Notes: generated from the letters alone by a model not told the origin. A DNA stretch of 11,657 bases from JAIMBK01 sp040755975 (GCA_040755975.1 JBFLZY010000081.1:1-11657); one strand, 5' to 3'. Shown: positions 1-7,457, counted from the stretch's first letter. Translations and numbers: made by a program.

Positions 1-126
1 GTGGGGATGAGCCTTTTGATCCTGGGAGCGGTCGCCATTCTGGTGATTCTCGCCTCCCCTGCCGGGATCATGGGAACCGTTCAGAAAAAGTTCGGGTTCG
101 CCCTGCTCTCGCCGCGGAGGGAGTAG
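1..126 (+). CDS. C-terminal fragment of a probable branched-chain amino acid type ABC transporter permease
   Basis: Reading frame 1 is open from the window edge to a TAG at 124-126 and gives about 41 residues. The fragment is a hydrophobic membrane segment rich in Leu, Ile, Val and Ala. It is followed by a short Pro-Ala-Gly-Ile-Met-Gly stretch and a basic tail with Lys-Lys and Pro-Arg-Arg. This layout, a last transmembrane helix then a P-x-G-hydrophobic-x-G turn then a basic cytoplasmic end, is typical of LivM/LivH permeases. The true start lies upstream of the window, so the family call rests on a few residues only. Other polytopic membrane proteins could end in a similar way. It is separated from the molybdoenzyme genes by an AT-rich gap of 108 bases, so it is probably the end of a different transcription unit. 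Confidence 0.45.
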   Translation: MGMSLLILGAVAILVILASPAGIMGTVQKKFGFALLSPRRE

Positions 127-234
127 GCAAAAAAGTTAACCTTTGGAAATTCCTGTACTCTCTTGTTATTATAATTTCTTTATTAATTCTTCGGGTTAAA
201 AAAAGACTTTACAATACCGGTGGGTGGTGACTGA
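127..234 (+). promoter_or_regulatory. AT-rich leader with possible promoter of the molybdoenzyme operon
   Basis: This gap is much richer in A and T than the flanking genes. It contains a perfect TATAAT at 170-175, a candidate -10 box. No good -35 box sits at the usual 16-18 base distance; the nearest TTGGAA, at 143-148, is about 21 bases away. If the promoter is real it would therefore be weak or activator-dependent. A small palindrome, GGAAATTCC, lies at 145-153. No clear FNR/CRP-type dyad and no sigma-54 box were seen. The ribosome binding site for the next gene is GTGGTGA at 224-230, four bases before its ATG. Confidence 0.3.
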
Positions 235-2904
235 ATGGCTGAATATGAAAAAGTATTAAAAACAGCCCAACTGGCGAGTCCCGACTTATTTGGGAGCGCT
301 CCTTACCGCTGGAAGGAAGTGGATCCGGAAGTTAAGGGAGAGCGGAAAGTGCTTTTCGGAATGTGCCGCATGTGTATGCAGGGCGATTGCTTAACCCTGG
401 TGCATGTGGAGGATGGCGTTGTCGTCAAGATTGAAGGTCATCCGGGAGCTCCCCCTAACTACGGAAGCCTGTGTCCGAGGGGAAATTCGGCGGTTATGAA
501 CCTTTACAACCCTTACCGGGTCAAGGCTCCTTTGCTCCGGACCAATCCCGAAAAGGGGCTGGATGTGGACCCGATGTGGAAGGAAATCTCCTGGGACGAG
601 GCTCTGGATATAGTTGCGGAACGGCTGAAAAAAGTAAGGGAGAAAGATCCCAGGGGGCTGGTTGTTAACGAAGGCTGGGGGCAACGGGATACCATTATCC
701 GGGTTCCCTTTCAAAAGGCCTTTGGTACACCAAATGAAGTGGGCTCCCACGGCCCCCTTTGTACCGTCCACTACGCAACCTGCCTGGTTCACGCCAATTT
801 CCCGGTTTCCGTGGTTGACCTGGAATACTGCCAGTACCACATTACCCTGGGCCGCTCTCTCGGGCCAAATTTTGCCACCACCGGCGGCACCCGTAAATTT
901 GCCAAAGCCATAGAGCGGGGCATGAAGCTGGTAGTGGTTGACCCGCGCTGCTCCTACGAGGCTTCCAAGGGGGAATGGGTTCCTATCCGGCCGGGCACCG
1001 ACCTGGCGTTCCTCCTGGCCATGGCGCATGTAATGTTTTACGAAATACAGAAATACGACGAATGGTTCTTGAAAAACCGTACCAACGCTCCTTACCTGAT
1101 TGGTCCGGACGGTTATTATTGCCGGGATCCTGAATCCGGAAAACCGGTGCTGTGGGACCCGGTAGAGAAAACCGCCAGGCCGTGGGATGCCCGGTTCAAA
1201 GACATTGCCTTAAGCGGAACGTACACGGTGAACGGGGTTGAGTGCCGGACTGCTTTTGACGTTGTCCGGGATCAGTTTGCCCCGTATACTCCTGAGTGGG
1301 CGGAAAGAATCTGTACCGTTCCGGCGGCCACGATCAGGCGGATTGCCCGGGAATTTGTCGAGCACGCCAGAATCGGCAGCACCATAGAAATTGACGGGTT
1401 TACTTTCCCCTTCCGCCCCGCGTCGCTAAACACCGAGCGGAACGTTACAAACCACAGGGGGGGAACGTACGCTGACCTCACCGGAAAGATCATCAATATG
1501 CTGGTGGGGAACATCGAGGTTCCGGGGGGGTGCCTGGGATGCGGAAAGAGGGGGCCGGTGCTGGCCCCGGGGCCGGACGGGACCGTTATGCCCGCCTACG
1601 AAGCTGTTGGGGTTCCTTTCAAGTTTCCCCCGGACCACGTCGACATGGCCGAGTTTTATCCCCATCGACACACCGCCCCCCACCTCACGATAAAAGCCAT
1701 TCTCGATCCGGAAAAGTACTATCTGGATTACCGGGTGGAAGCCTGGCTATCGGTGGGCGGAAACCCCATCAGGGCCAATGCCCAGCCCGACGTGTACGTT
1801 GAGGCTTTTAAGAAAATACCTTTTGTGGTGTCCATCGCCTATCACATGGATGAACCTACCTACCTGGCCGATGTCGTCCTGCCTGAACACAGCTTTTTGG
1901 AAAGGATGCGCGTGGTCGCCTTTTGGCCCCAGCACCAGTCTGTCTCTAACGAGACGAACGGTCTCCAGATGGTTTCGATAAACCAGCCGGTGCCGCCGGT
2001 ATTCAATACCAGGCACGTGGATGAAATCTTGCTGGAATTGGCGGAAAGAATCGGCATTCTTTACGGCGAAGGGGGAGTTTACGACCAGCTGAACAGGTCC
2101 ACCGATTTTATCATCGGGGACGAGGGGCTGGTGTTGAGGGAAGGCTATAAACTCGATCTGAATACAAAGTATTCCCTGGAAGAAATTTTCGACAGGCAGC
2201 TGAAAGGCTGGATTGGCGAGGGGAAAGGCCTTGATTACTTGAACAAGGTTGGATATGTGGCCCGCTGGAACTCTCCGAAAACAGGATACAATTATTACTA
2301 CTTCCCGGAAGACCGGACCAGGCACGAATTTTACTTTATAAATCTTAAGAAGCAGGGAGACAGCCTGCGGGAAAATTTAAGAAAGCACCAGATCAAGTTT
2401 CCCGGGATTGACGACGAGGAGTACATCTTCGACCTGTATAAGCCGGTGCCGCACTGGGTGGAGAACTCTGAGCTGAACGCACCGGAGGAATTCGACCTCT
2501 GGGCGATTAACTGGAAAACGCCGTATTATTCCAGCGACACCGGAAACGTCACCGGAAACCCGTGGCTGGCGGAGATATACGCAAAGGACCCGTACGAGGC
2601 GGTGATTTGCGTCAATTCCGCCACCGCCCAAAAGAAAGGGCTCAAAGACGGCGATTTGGTAATTGTGGAATCGCGTTACGGAAAAATAGAGGGGCGGCTG
2701 CGTACTTCGGAACTGTTCCATCCCGACGCAGTGGGCGTCTCCGGCTGTTACGGCAGGGGTACGCCGCAATCCAACCCTCTAAACCGGAAAGGCCCTAACT
2801 TCAACACCCTTCTCCCCCTTGACGAAAAAACCCTCGACGGAGTGAGTGCGGGCCAGGAGATCGCCCCGCGCGTAAAGATATACAGGAAGGGGGAGCGCAG
2901 GTGA
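235..2904 (+). CDS. Molybdopterin oxidoreductase catalytic subunit (CISM / DMSO reductase superfamily, substrate unknown)
   Basis: This 889-residue protein is the catalytic subunit of a bis-molybdopterin guanine dinucleotide enzyme. The N-terminal [4Fe-4S] ligands are Cys44, Cys47, Cys52 and Cys80, a C-x2-C-x4-C-x27-C pattern followed by Pro-Arg-Gly, where most relatives have C-x2-C-x3-C. Cys176, in Ser-His-Gly-Pro-Leu-Cys, sits where the family places its molybdenum ligand. A cofactor-binding segment with Val-Asp-Pro-Arg follows near 234-238, and the molydopterin-binding C-terminal domain covers about 750-880. No twin-arginine signal is present, and an in-frame TGA directly before the ATG rules out an N-terminal extension, so the protein should be cytoplasmic. 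The ferredoxin-like subunit overlaps its stop by four bases, and NrfD and TorD genes follow. This gives a PsrABC/PhsABC-like layout. Polysulfide, thiosulfate or arsenate reduction, or a hydratase/hydroxylase role, are all possible. The superfamily is certain; the substrate is not. Confidence 0.93.
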   Translation: MAEYEKVLKTAQLASPDLFGSAPYRWKEVDPEVKGERKVLFGMCRMCMQGDCLTLVHVEDGVVVKIEGHPGAPPNYGSLCPRGNSAVMNLYNPYRVKAPLLRTNPEKGLDVDPMWKEISWDEALDIVAERLKKVREKDPRGLVVNEGWGQRDTIIRVPFQKAFGTPNEVGSHGPLCTVHYATCLVHANFPVSVVDLEYCQYHITLGRSLGPNFATTGGTRKFAKAIERGMKLVVVDPRCSYEASKGEWVPIRPGTDLAFLLAMAHVMFYEIQKYDEWFLKNRTNAPYLIGPDGYYCRDPESGKPVLWDPVEKTARPWDARFKDIALSGTYTVNGVECRTAFDVVRDQFAPYTPEWAERICTVPAATIRRIAREFVEHARIGSTIEIDGFTFPFRPASLNTERNVTNHRGGTYADLTGKIINMLVGNIEVPGGCLGCGKRGPVLAPGPDGTVMPAYEAVGVPFKFPPDHVDMAEFYPHRHTAPHLTIKAILDPEKYYLDYRVEAWLSVGGNPIRANAQPDVYVEAFKKIPFVVSIAYHMDEPTYLADVVLPEHSFLERMRVVAFWPQHQSVSNETNGLQMVSINQPVPPVFNTRHVDEILLELAERIGILYGEGGVYDQLNRSTDFIIGDEGLVLREGYKLDLNTKYSLEEIFDRQLKGWIGEGKGLDYLNKVGYVARWNSPKTGYNYYYFPEDRTRHEFYFINLKKQGDSLRENLRKHQIKFPGIDDEEYIFDLYKPVPHWVENSELNAPEEFDLWAINWKTPYYSSDTGNVTGNPWLAEIYAKDPYEAVICVNSATAQKKGLKDGDLVIVESRYGKIEGRLRTSELFHPDAVGVSGCYGRGTPQSNPLNRKGPNFNTLLPLDEKTLDGVSAGQEIAPRVKIYRKGERR

Positions 2905-3506
2905 GGTACGCGATGGTCATTGACCTTTTGCGTTGTGTAGGGTGCAATTCCTGTACTGTTGCCTGCCGCGCCGAACACGGCACGCCGGCAAACGTTCAGT
3001 TTAACAAAATAAAAAAGTATGAGATTGGAAAATATCCCACGGCAAAAATGAAATTTCTTCCCATGCCCTGTATGCACTGTCAGTATCCGCCCTGCCTGAA
3101 AGTATGCCCGGCCGGGGCGACGATAAAGAAAGAGGACGGCATAGTACTTGTAGACGAGAACAAATGTATAGGATGCAGGGCTTGCATTGTCGCCTGCCCG
3201 TACGAGAGCCGGCATTTCCTTTGGGATATCAAGGGTTATTACCCCGGGAACCTGCCTACTCCTTACGAAGCCCTCAAGCATAAAAAATTCGACAGGGGGA
3301 CGGTCGTAAAATGTAATTTCTGTGCCCACAGGCTGGAAAAAGGACGGCTTCCCGCCTGTGTGGAAACCTGCCCCGCCCAGGCAAGGTATTTCGGTGATCT
3401 GGATGATCCGGAGAGTGAAGTTTCCAGGCTGATCGCCCTGCACAGGGGAACCGCCTTCAGGCCGGAGTTGGGGACGGAACCTTCTGTGTTCTACATAAAG
3501 GGTTGA
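2901..3506 (+). CDS. Four-cluster [4Fe-4S] electron-transfer subunit (DmsB/PsrB/PhsB type)
   Basis: The protein has 201 residues and passes electrons between the molybdenum subunit and the membrane subunit. All sixteen cysteines for four [4Fe-4S] clusters are present: 12/15/18/22, 57/60/65/69, 89/92/95/99 and 138/141/153/157. The last group has the expanded C-x2-C-x11-C-x3-C spacing usual for this family. There is no signal peptide. The GTG start at 2901 overlaps the upstream stop (GTGA) and is preceded by a purine-rich AGGAAGGGGGAG, so translational coupling is likely. The length fits the family. A DmsB/PsrB-type role in the same complex as its neighbours is secure; the redox partner on the substrate side is unknown. 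Confidence 0.94.
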   Translation: MRYAMVIDLLRCVGCNSCTVACRAEHGTPANVQFNKIKKYEIGKYPTAKMKFLPMPCMHCQYPPCLKVCPAGATIKKEDGIVLVDENKCIGCRACIVACPYESRHFLWDIKGYYPGNLPTPYEALKHKKFDRGTVVKCNFCAHRLEKGRLPACVETCPAQARYFGDLDDPESEVSRLIALHRGTAFRPELGTEPSVFYIKG

Positions 3507-3521
3507 GGAGGTGAAGCTCTG

Positions 3522-4568
3522 TTGAACTTGATTGTTGTCACGGCGGCCGCAATTTTGACGGCAGCAGGCTTGATCGCCTATCTTGTGCAGCTCAGGTCCG
3601 GTCTGACCGCTACAGGGCTCCACGACAGGTTTACCTGGGGATTGTACATCCAGGGGTTCTTTTTCTTCTCCGCCCTGGCCGCAGGCATGCTTGTTTTTAT
3701 TGCGCTGGTGACCTTGTTTTCGGCGAGCCGTTTTTGGCCGCTGGCGAGAATGTCCTCGGCGGTTTCCTTCAGCTGCCTGATTGCCGCGGGGATTATGCTC
3801 TGGGCAGATTTGGGAAAGCCCTTCCGGGTATTTAGAATCCTCTTCAGCAACAACTTCTCTTCGCCGATGACCTGGGATTTTTACACCCTTCTTTTGTGCG
3901 TTTTGTTAAACCTGGTGTACCTTAGCGGCGTTGTCGGCACCGGCCTGCGGGCCGCCGCGTGGTCGGTGATCTGCCTCGCTGCCGCCCTTGTTTTTATTAT
4001 GGTGCACACCCTGTTTTTCTTGTCCAGAGAAGGGGCCGGCTTCCGGTCGCAGCCTTTCCTGGCGCTGGATACGCTCGTACAGAGCCTCTGGGGCGGGCTG
4101 GCGGCAGTCAACCTGGTTGCGGCCGTATCCGGCCTGGCCGAAAAGAGCCTGCTGGCAGCCCTTCTTGTTTTCACGGTTGCCGCTCCCATGCCGTTAATCG
4201 GTTCGTCTATTGCGGCGGCCACCGGCGCAAAGGACAAAACGCACCAAAACCAAAGCAAGAAGTTTATTTTGTTGCATCTGTTCATCCTGGCCGTGTTGCT
4301 CGCCGTCGTTGCGGAGAGAAAGATCGATCTGGCGGGTTCGGCGGCAGCGGCCGTGGCGGTCCTGGTGCTCCTCGCCGTTTTTCTGGAAAAAGCCCACCTC
4401 GTGGGGCGCTACCAGCATAACCCGACGCTGCCCCTTCCCTTCAGCCTCTTTGAAGAAGCGCCGGCCTACCGCCCGACTTACGTCGAGTGGATGGTTGCCG
4501 TCGGCAGCGGCGGTTTATGTTTACTGCTCAGTGTGGTCATTATCGGCATTCTGGAGCACGTGAGGTGA
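3522..4568 (+). CDS. NrfD/PsrC-family membrane subunit (quinone-interacting)
   Basis: This 348-residue protein is very hydrophobic, with about ten predicted membrane helices. By eye they lie near residues 2-22, 38-66, 76-95, 120-138, 145-167, 182-203, 209-232, 247-264, 273-292 and 320-344. The family signatures Phe-Thr-Trp-Gly-Leu-Tyr-Ile (37-43) with Ala-Ala-Gly (53-55) and Asp-Leu-Gly-Lys-Pro (96-100) support NrfD/PsrC. Such subunits anchor the complex and exchange electrons with menaquinone; they carry no heme. The start is a TTG, chosen because GAGGAGGTGA at 3505-3514 stands seven bases upstream and the coding sequence begins directly with a membrane helix. The final GTG-AGG-TGA overlaps the next gene. 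Whether it couples to proton movement cannot be judged from the sequence. Confidence 0.9.
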   Translation: MNLIVVTAAAILTAAGLIAYLVQLRSGLTATGLHDRFTWGLYIQGFFFFSALAAGMLVFIALVTLFSASRFWPLARMSSAVSFSCLIAAGIMLWADLGKPFRVFRILFSNNFSSPMTWDFYTLLLCVLLNLVYLSGVVGTGLRAAAWSVICLAAALVFIMVHTLFFLSREGAGFRSQPFLALDTLVQSLWGGLAAVNLVAAVSGLAEKSLLAALLVFTVAAPMPLIGSSIAAATGAKDKTHQNQSKKFILLHLFILAVLLAVVAERKIDLAGSAAAAVAVLVLLAVFLEKAHLVGRYQHNPTLPLPFSLFEEAPAYRPTYVEWMVAVGSGGLCLLLSVVIIGILEHVR

Positions 4569-5275
4569 CCGGCTTGCCCCGGGAACAGTTTTTCGACGGC
4601 GTTTTAATGGCGAAGGCGGCAGGATTGAGAGCGGGGATCTACGCCTTGCTGGCGGGGATTTTCGGGAGCCTGCCGGACAAAAGCTTTGTTGCAAAAATAA
4701 AAGGTCAGGAATTCCGGTATTTCCTAAACCTCTTCTCCGAAATAAACGAGAAGAAATTCCGGGCGGGAGCCGATTGCCTGAAGTCGTTTCTCTCCGGGAT
4801 AGAACACCGGCGGGACGAGGATGTTCTGAGCGAACTGGCCGTTGACTGGACGAGAATTGCGAGAGCACCGGTAAATGCGGAGTTACGGGCGCCGTACGAG
4901 GGTTTGTACAAAAACAGGGAAGCAGTGCCGTCGTGCATTCTCGAGGTAAAGAATTTTTACCGGCGGGCCGGCCTTCTACCTGATCAGTCCGTCCAGGAGT
5001 CCCCTGATTTTCTCGGCATCGAGCTCGATTTTATGAAGCAACTGTGCCTTCGGGAGCAGGCCCAGTGGCTTTCCGGAGACGAAGGCGCCGCCGCTACGGT
5101 CTTGACGGAGGAAAGATTTATAGCGGACCATCTGGGATCCTGGGTGGGCGATTATTGCCTGCAGGCCGGGAAACATGCGGTAACGGGATTTTACCGGGGA
5201 TGCCTGTTAATTTTGGAGGCGCTCGTTGAGGCCGAGAAGAAGTTTCTCCAGGAACAGGCCAGGAAACTCCGGTAG
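4565..5275 (+). CDS. TorD/DmsD-family molybdoenzyme assembly chaperone
   Basis: The product is a 236-residue soluble, mostly helical protein. TorD-family chaperones bind the apo catalytic subunit and help insert the molybdenum cofactor; many also proofread Tat export. Matching motifs are Val-Asp-Trp-Thr-Arg (93-97), Pro-Tyr-Glu-Gly-Leu-Tyr (110-115), Pro-Asp-Phe-Leu-Gly-Ile-Glu-Leu-Asp-Phe-Met (147-157) and a C-terminal His-Leu-x2-Trp then Phe-Tyr-Arg-Gly (189-212). I chose the GTG at 4565 because it overlaps the previous stop as GTGA, like the second gene of this operon, and has GGAG at 4553-4556. A TTG at 4574, with AGGTGA close by, is an alternative. Its client is almost certainly the large subunit at the head of the operon. 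As that protein lacks a Tat signal, the chaperone probably serves cofactor loading rather than export. Confidence 0.88.
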   Translation: MTGLPREQFFDGVLMAKAAGLRAGIYALLAGIFGSLPDKSFVAKIKGQEFRYFLNLFSEINEKKFRAGADCLKSFLSGIEHRRDEDVLSELAVDWTRIARAPVNAELRAPYEGLYKNREAVPSCILEVKNFYRRAGLLPDQSVQESPDFLGIELDFMKQLCLREQAQWLSGDEGAAATVLTEERFIADHLGSWVGDYCLQAGKHAVTGFYRGCLLILEALVEAEKKFLQEQARKLR

Positions 5276-5287
5276 AAAGGAGTCGCC

Positions 5288-6250
5288 TTGAAAAAAATCG
5301 CCTTGCTGACCAGCGGGGGGGATTCCCCGGGCATGAACGCCGCCATCCGGGCAGTGGTGCACAAGGCCGTTTGTCACGGCGTGGAAGTAGTCGGCGTAAG
5401 GCGCGGCTTCGCGGGACTGGTTGAAGGAGACATGGAGCCGCTGCACCCGGGCACGGTGGCCCACATCATCCACCGCGGCGGGACGATCCTGCAGACGGCG
5501 CGCTCGGAAGAGTTCGCCACACCGGCCGGGCGCGCCCGCTCCTGGGAAAACGTCAGCCGCTCCGGCATCCAGGGCCTGATCGTAATCGGCGGCGACGGAT
5601 CTTTTAAGGGAGCGTACGCCTTCTTTAAGGAATACGGCCTTCCTGTGGTAGGCATCCCGGGAACGATCGACAACGACATCAGCGGCACCGACTACTCCAT
5701 CGGCTTTGACACGGCGGTCAACTCGGTCATCGAAGCGATAAGCAAAATCTGGGATACCGCAACATCGTACGTCCGTACCTTTGTCGTGGAAGTGATGGGC
5801 CGGGACACCGGCCACATCGCCCTGGCCGCGGGGCTGGCGGCGGGCGCCGACTTCATCCTCATTCCGGAGCAGCCCTTCAAAATCGAAGATATTTGCGATG
5901 ACCTGTGCCGGGGACGCAAAAGAGAAAAACTCCCCCGCGTGATTGTGGTAGCCGAGGGAGCGGCCGGCGGCCAGGAAATCGGCAGACAGATCAGGGAGCG
6001 GACCGGCCTGGAGACAAGGGTCACCGTCCTCGGCCACCTGCAGCGGGGGGGCACGCCCACCGCCTTCGACCGCATCCTGGCCAGCCGCCTCGGCGCCAGA
6101 GCGGTGGATCTGCTCGTTTCCGGCGTTGCGGGCAAGATGGTGGGGATGGTAGCGGGCCAGATCGTAGAAAGTGATCTGGAAGAGGTGCTTGTCCAGAAAA
6201 AGCAGATAGATCTCGATATGTACCGTTTGGTCGGGGTGTTGTCCAGGTAA
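5288..6250 (+). CDS. pfkA: ATP-dependent 6-phosphofructokinase
   Basis: This is a full-length 320-residue enzyme that phosphorylates fructose 6-phosphate to fructose 1,6-bisphosphate in glycolysis. Visible motifs are Gly-Gly-Asp-Ser-Pro-Gly-Met-Asn (10-17), Gly-Gly-Asp-Gly-Ser (101-105), Pro-Gly-Thr-Ile-Asp-Asn-Asp with catalytic Asp128 (124-130), Met-Gly-Arg (170-172) and Gly-His-Leu-Gln-Arg-Gly-Gly (249-255). Gly104 and Gly125 point to ATP rather than pyrophosphate as donor. Several residues of the classical allosteric site differ: His at 25 instead of Arg, Trp at 155 (E. coli Arg154), Asp at 188 (Glu187) and Pro at 216 (His215). The start is TTG, with AAAGGAG at 5276-5282. Only 12 bases separate it from the chaperone gene and no terminator is visible, so it is probably co-transcribed with the molybdoenzyme. 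By eye its codons end in C more often than those of its neighbours. Confidence 0.95.
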   Translation: MKKIALLTSGGDSPGMNAAIRAVVHKAVCHGVEVVGVRRGFAGLVEGDMEPLHPGTVAHIIHRGGTILQTARSEEFATPAGRARSWENVSRSGIQGLIVIGGDGSFKGAYAFFKEYGLPVVGIPGTIDNDISGTDYSIGFDTAVNSVIEAISKIWDTATSYVRTFVVEVMGRDTGHIALAAGLAAGADFILIPEQPFKIEDICDDLCRGRKREKLPRVIVVAEGAAGGQEIGRQIRERTGLETRVTVLGHLQRGGTPTAFDRILASRLGARAVDLLVSGVAGKMVGMVAGQIVESDLEEVLVQKKQIDLDMYRLVGVLSR

Positions 6251-6324
6251 TCCGGCACCACGGGGCAGGCTGGACCCGTCGGTGAATCCCGTTAATGCAA
6301 AACCTTAGAGGAAATGTTTAATTT

Positions 6325-6342
6325 TTGAGCAGTATTGCTAAA
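6325..6342. promoter_or_regulatory. Candidate upstream activator site (near-palindrome)
   Basis: TTGAGCAGTATTGCTAAA matches its own reverse complement at 14 of 18 positions, with the core AGCA-N4-TGCT at 6328-6339. Its centre lies about 98 bases before the predicted transcription start. That is the usual distance for an enhancer-binding protein acting on sigma-54 promoters, such as AcoR on aco operons. Only one copy was found, and the regulator gene is not in the window, so assignment to an AcoR-like protein is inference. Confidence 0.35.
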
Positions 6343-6405
6343 TAATTTGGCATTATAGTTATTTTTTTCGGTATTAAGTGGGCTAAAATTCTGGCGCTGC
6401 CCTGT

Positions 6406-6420
6406 TGGCACGCCTTTTGC
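6406..6420 (+). promoter_or_regulatory. Sigma-54 (RpoN/SigL) -24/-12 promoter
   Basis: TGGCACG-CCTT-TTGC matches the sigma-54 consensus TGGCACG-N4-TTGC at every fixed position, with the required ten bases between the GG and GC pairs. A T follows the GC, also as expected. Transcription should begin near 6432, leaving a leader of about 40 bases before the TTG of the E1-alpha gene. Sigma-54 control is known for the acetoin dehydrogenase operon of Bacillus subtilis, which fits the genes downstream. Confidence 0.85.
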
Positions 6421-6471
6421 TTTAAGAACAAGTTAAACGAAACGGAGGAAAGGGAGGAATCCAGGATAAAA

Positions 6472-7446
6472 TTGGATGATTCGCTTGATCGGGTCAAGTT
6501 AAAAGAGATGCTGAAAAAAATGCTCGAAATCCGTCACTTTGAAGAACAGGTCAATGATCTTTACAGAAAAGGGATCATGCCGGGCCTCGCCCACCTCTAC
6601 AACGGGGAAGAGGCCGTGGCGGTGGGCGCCTGTTCGGCTTTGGCGCAAGACGATTACATCACCAGCACCCACCGCGGGCACGGACATCTGATCGCCAAAG
6701 GTGGCCGGTTGAAATTCATGATGGCGGAGATCCTTGGAAAAAAGACCGGGTACTGCAAGGGCAAGGGTGGTTCCATGCACATTGCCGACTTTGACCTGGG
6801 TATTTTGGGCGCCAACGGCATTGTGGGCGGAGGCTTTGCCATTGCCGTCGGCGCCGCCCTGTCTTCCAGGCTGCTGGGGCAGGGCCGGGTGACCGTCTGC
6901 TTTTTCGGCGACGGGGCCACAAATCAGGGTTCCTTTCATGAATCTGTAAACCTGGCCTCGGTCTGGAAGCTGCCGGTGGTATTTGTATGCGAAAACAACC
7001 TGTACGGGATTTCGGTTGCCCAGTCCCGGCACCAGGCCATCAAGGACATTGCGGTCAGGGCCCAGGCTTACGGCATCCCCGGTGTGATCGTGGACGGCAT
7101 GGATGTACTGGCCGTCTACGGGGAAGTGAAAAAGGCCGTCGACCGGGCGCGTGAGGGGGGCGGCCCTACCCTGGTGGAATGCAAGACGTACCGTTTCGGC
7201 GGGCACCATGTCGGCGACCCCGGCAACGGAATAGTCTACCGAACGAAGGAAGAGATGGATGAATGGAAGGAGCGCTGCCCCATCAGGCGCATGCAGGGGT
7301 ATTTGCTGGAAAAAGGGGTTATGACCCAACAGGAGATCGACGAAATGGAGGAGGAAGTCATTAAAGAAGTCCAGGAAGCGGTTGATTTCGCCGTTAACAG
7401 CCCTTTCCCCGATCCGGAAGAACTTACCGAGGATTTATACGCTTAG
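6472..7446 (+). CDS. acoA: Thiamine-diphosphate-dependent E1-alpha subunit, acetoin dehydrogenase type
   Basis: The product has 324 residues. With the beta subunit it forms E1, which decarboxylates or cleaves the substrate on thiamine diphosphate and passes the acyl group to lipoyl-E2. The cofactor motif runs from Gly-Asp-Gly (146-148) to Cys-Glu-Asn-Asn (173-176). The His-Arg-Gly-His-Gly-His segment (67-72) and Lys-Gly-Lys-Gly-Gly-Ser-Met-His (96-103) are conserved E1 active-site regions. The short length and the Gly-His-His-Val-Gly-Asp-Pro segment (244-250) favour acetoin dehydrogenase AcoA over the longer pyruvate E1-alpha. The TTG start is supported by AGGAT at 6463-6467 and GGGAGGAA at 6452-6459; the next in-frame ATG (6508) would cut into the conserved N-terminal helix. 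It is first in a four-gene operon behind the sigma-54 promoter. A pyruvate or other 2-oxoacid substrate remains possible. Confidence 0.87.
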   Translation: MDDSLDRVKLKEMLKKMLEIRHFEEQVNDLYRKGIMPGLAHLYNGEEAVAVGACSALAQDDYITSTHRGHGHLIAKGGRLKFMMAEILGKKTGYCKGKGGSMHIADFDLGILGANGIVGGGFAIAVGAALSSRLLGQGRVTVCFFGDGATNQGSFHESVNLASVWKLPVVFVCENNLYGISVAQSRHQAIKDIAVRAQAYGIPGVIVDGMDVLAVYGEVKKAVDRAREGGGPTLVECKTYRFGGHHVGDPGNGIVYRTKEEMDEWKERCPIRRMQGYLLEKGVMTQQEIDEMEEEVIKEVQEAVDFAVNSPFPDPEELTEDLYA

Positions 7447-7457
7447 GAGTTGATCGC

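Larger units (their letters stand above)
6251..6471 (+). promoter_or_regulatory. Non-coding control region upstream of the dehydrogenase operon
   Basis: This gap of 221 bases has no credible gene. Its first 50 bases are GC-rich and hold ACGGG/CCCGT (6260-6264 with 6275-6279), a short stem without a T-run, so no clear terminator for pfkA. The middle (about 6300-6390) is AT-rich, as expected for upstream activator and DNA-bending sites. The end carries the sigma-54 promoter and a purine-rich leader with AACGGAGGAAAGGGAGG before the first gene. Confidence 0.6.

Noticed and set aside
715..790. Selenocysteine at the molybdenum site
   Set aside because: The position is an ordinary TGT cysteine codon (Cys176) and no in-frame TGA occurs in the gene.
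2748..3623. Minus-strand open frame of 291 codons across three + strand genes
   Set aside because: It spans the ends of three convincing genes in the opposite direction and has no recognisable domain.
5207..6037. Minus-strand open frame of 276 codons opposite pfkA
   Set aside because: Antisense shadow of a GC-rich gene; no family resemblance.
6260..6279. Terminator behind pfkA
   Set aside because: ACGGG/CCCGT forms only a five-base stem with a ten-base loop and no T-run follows.
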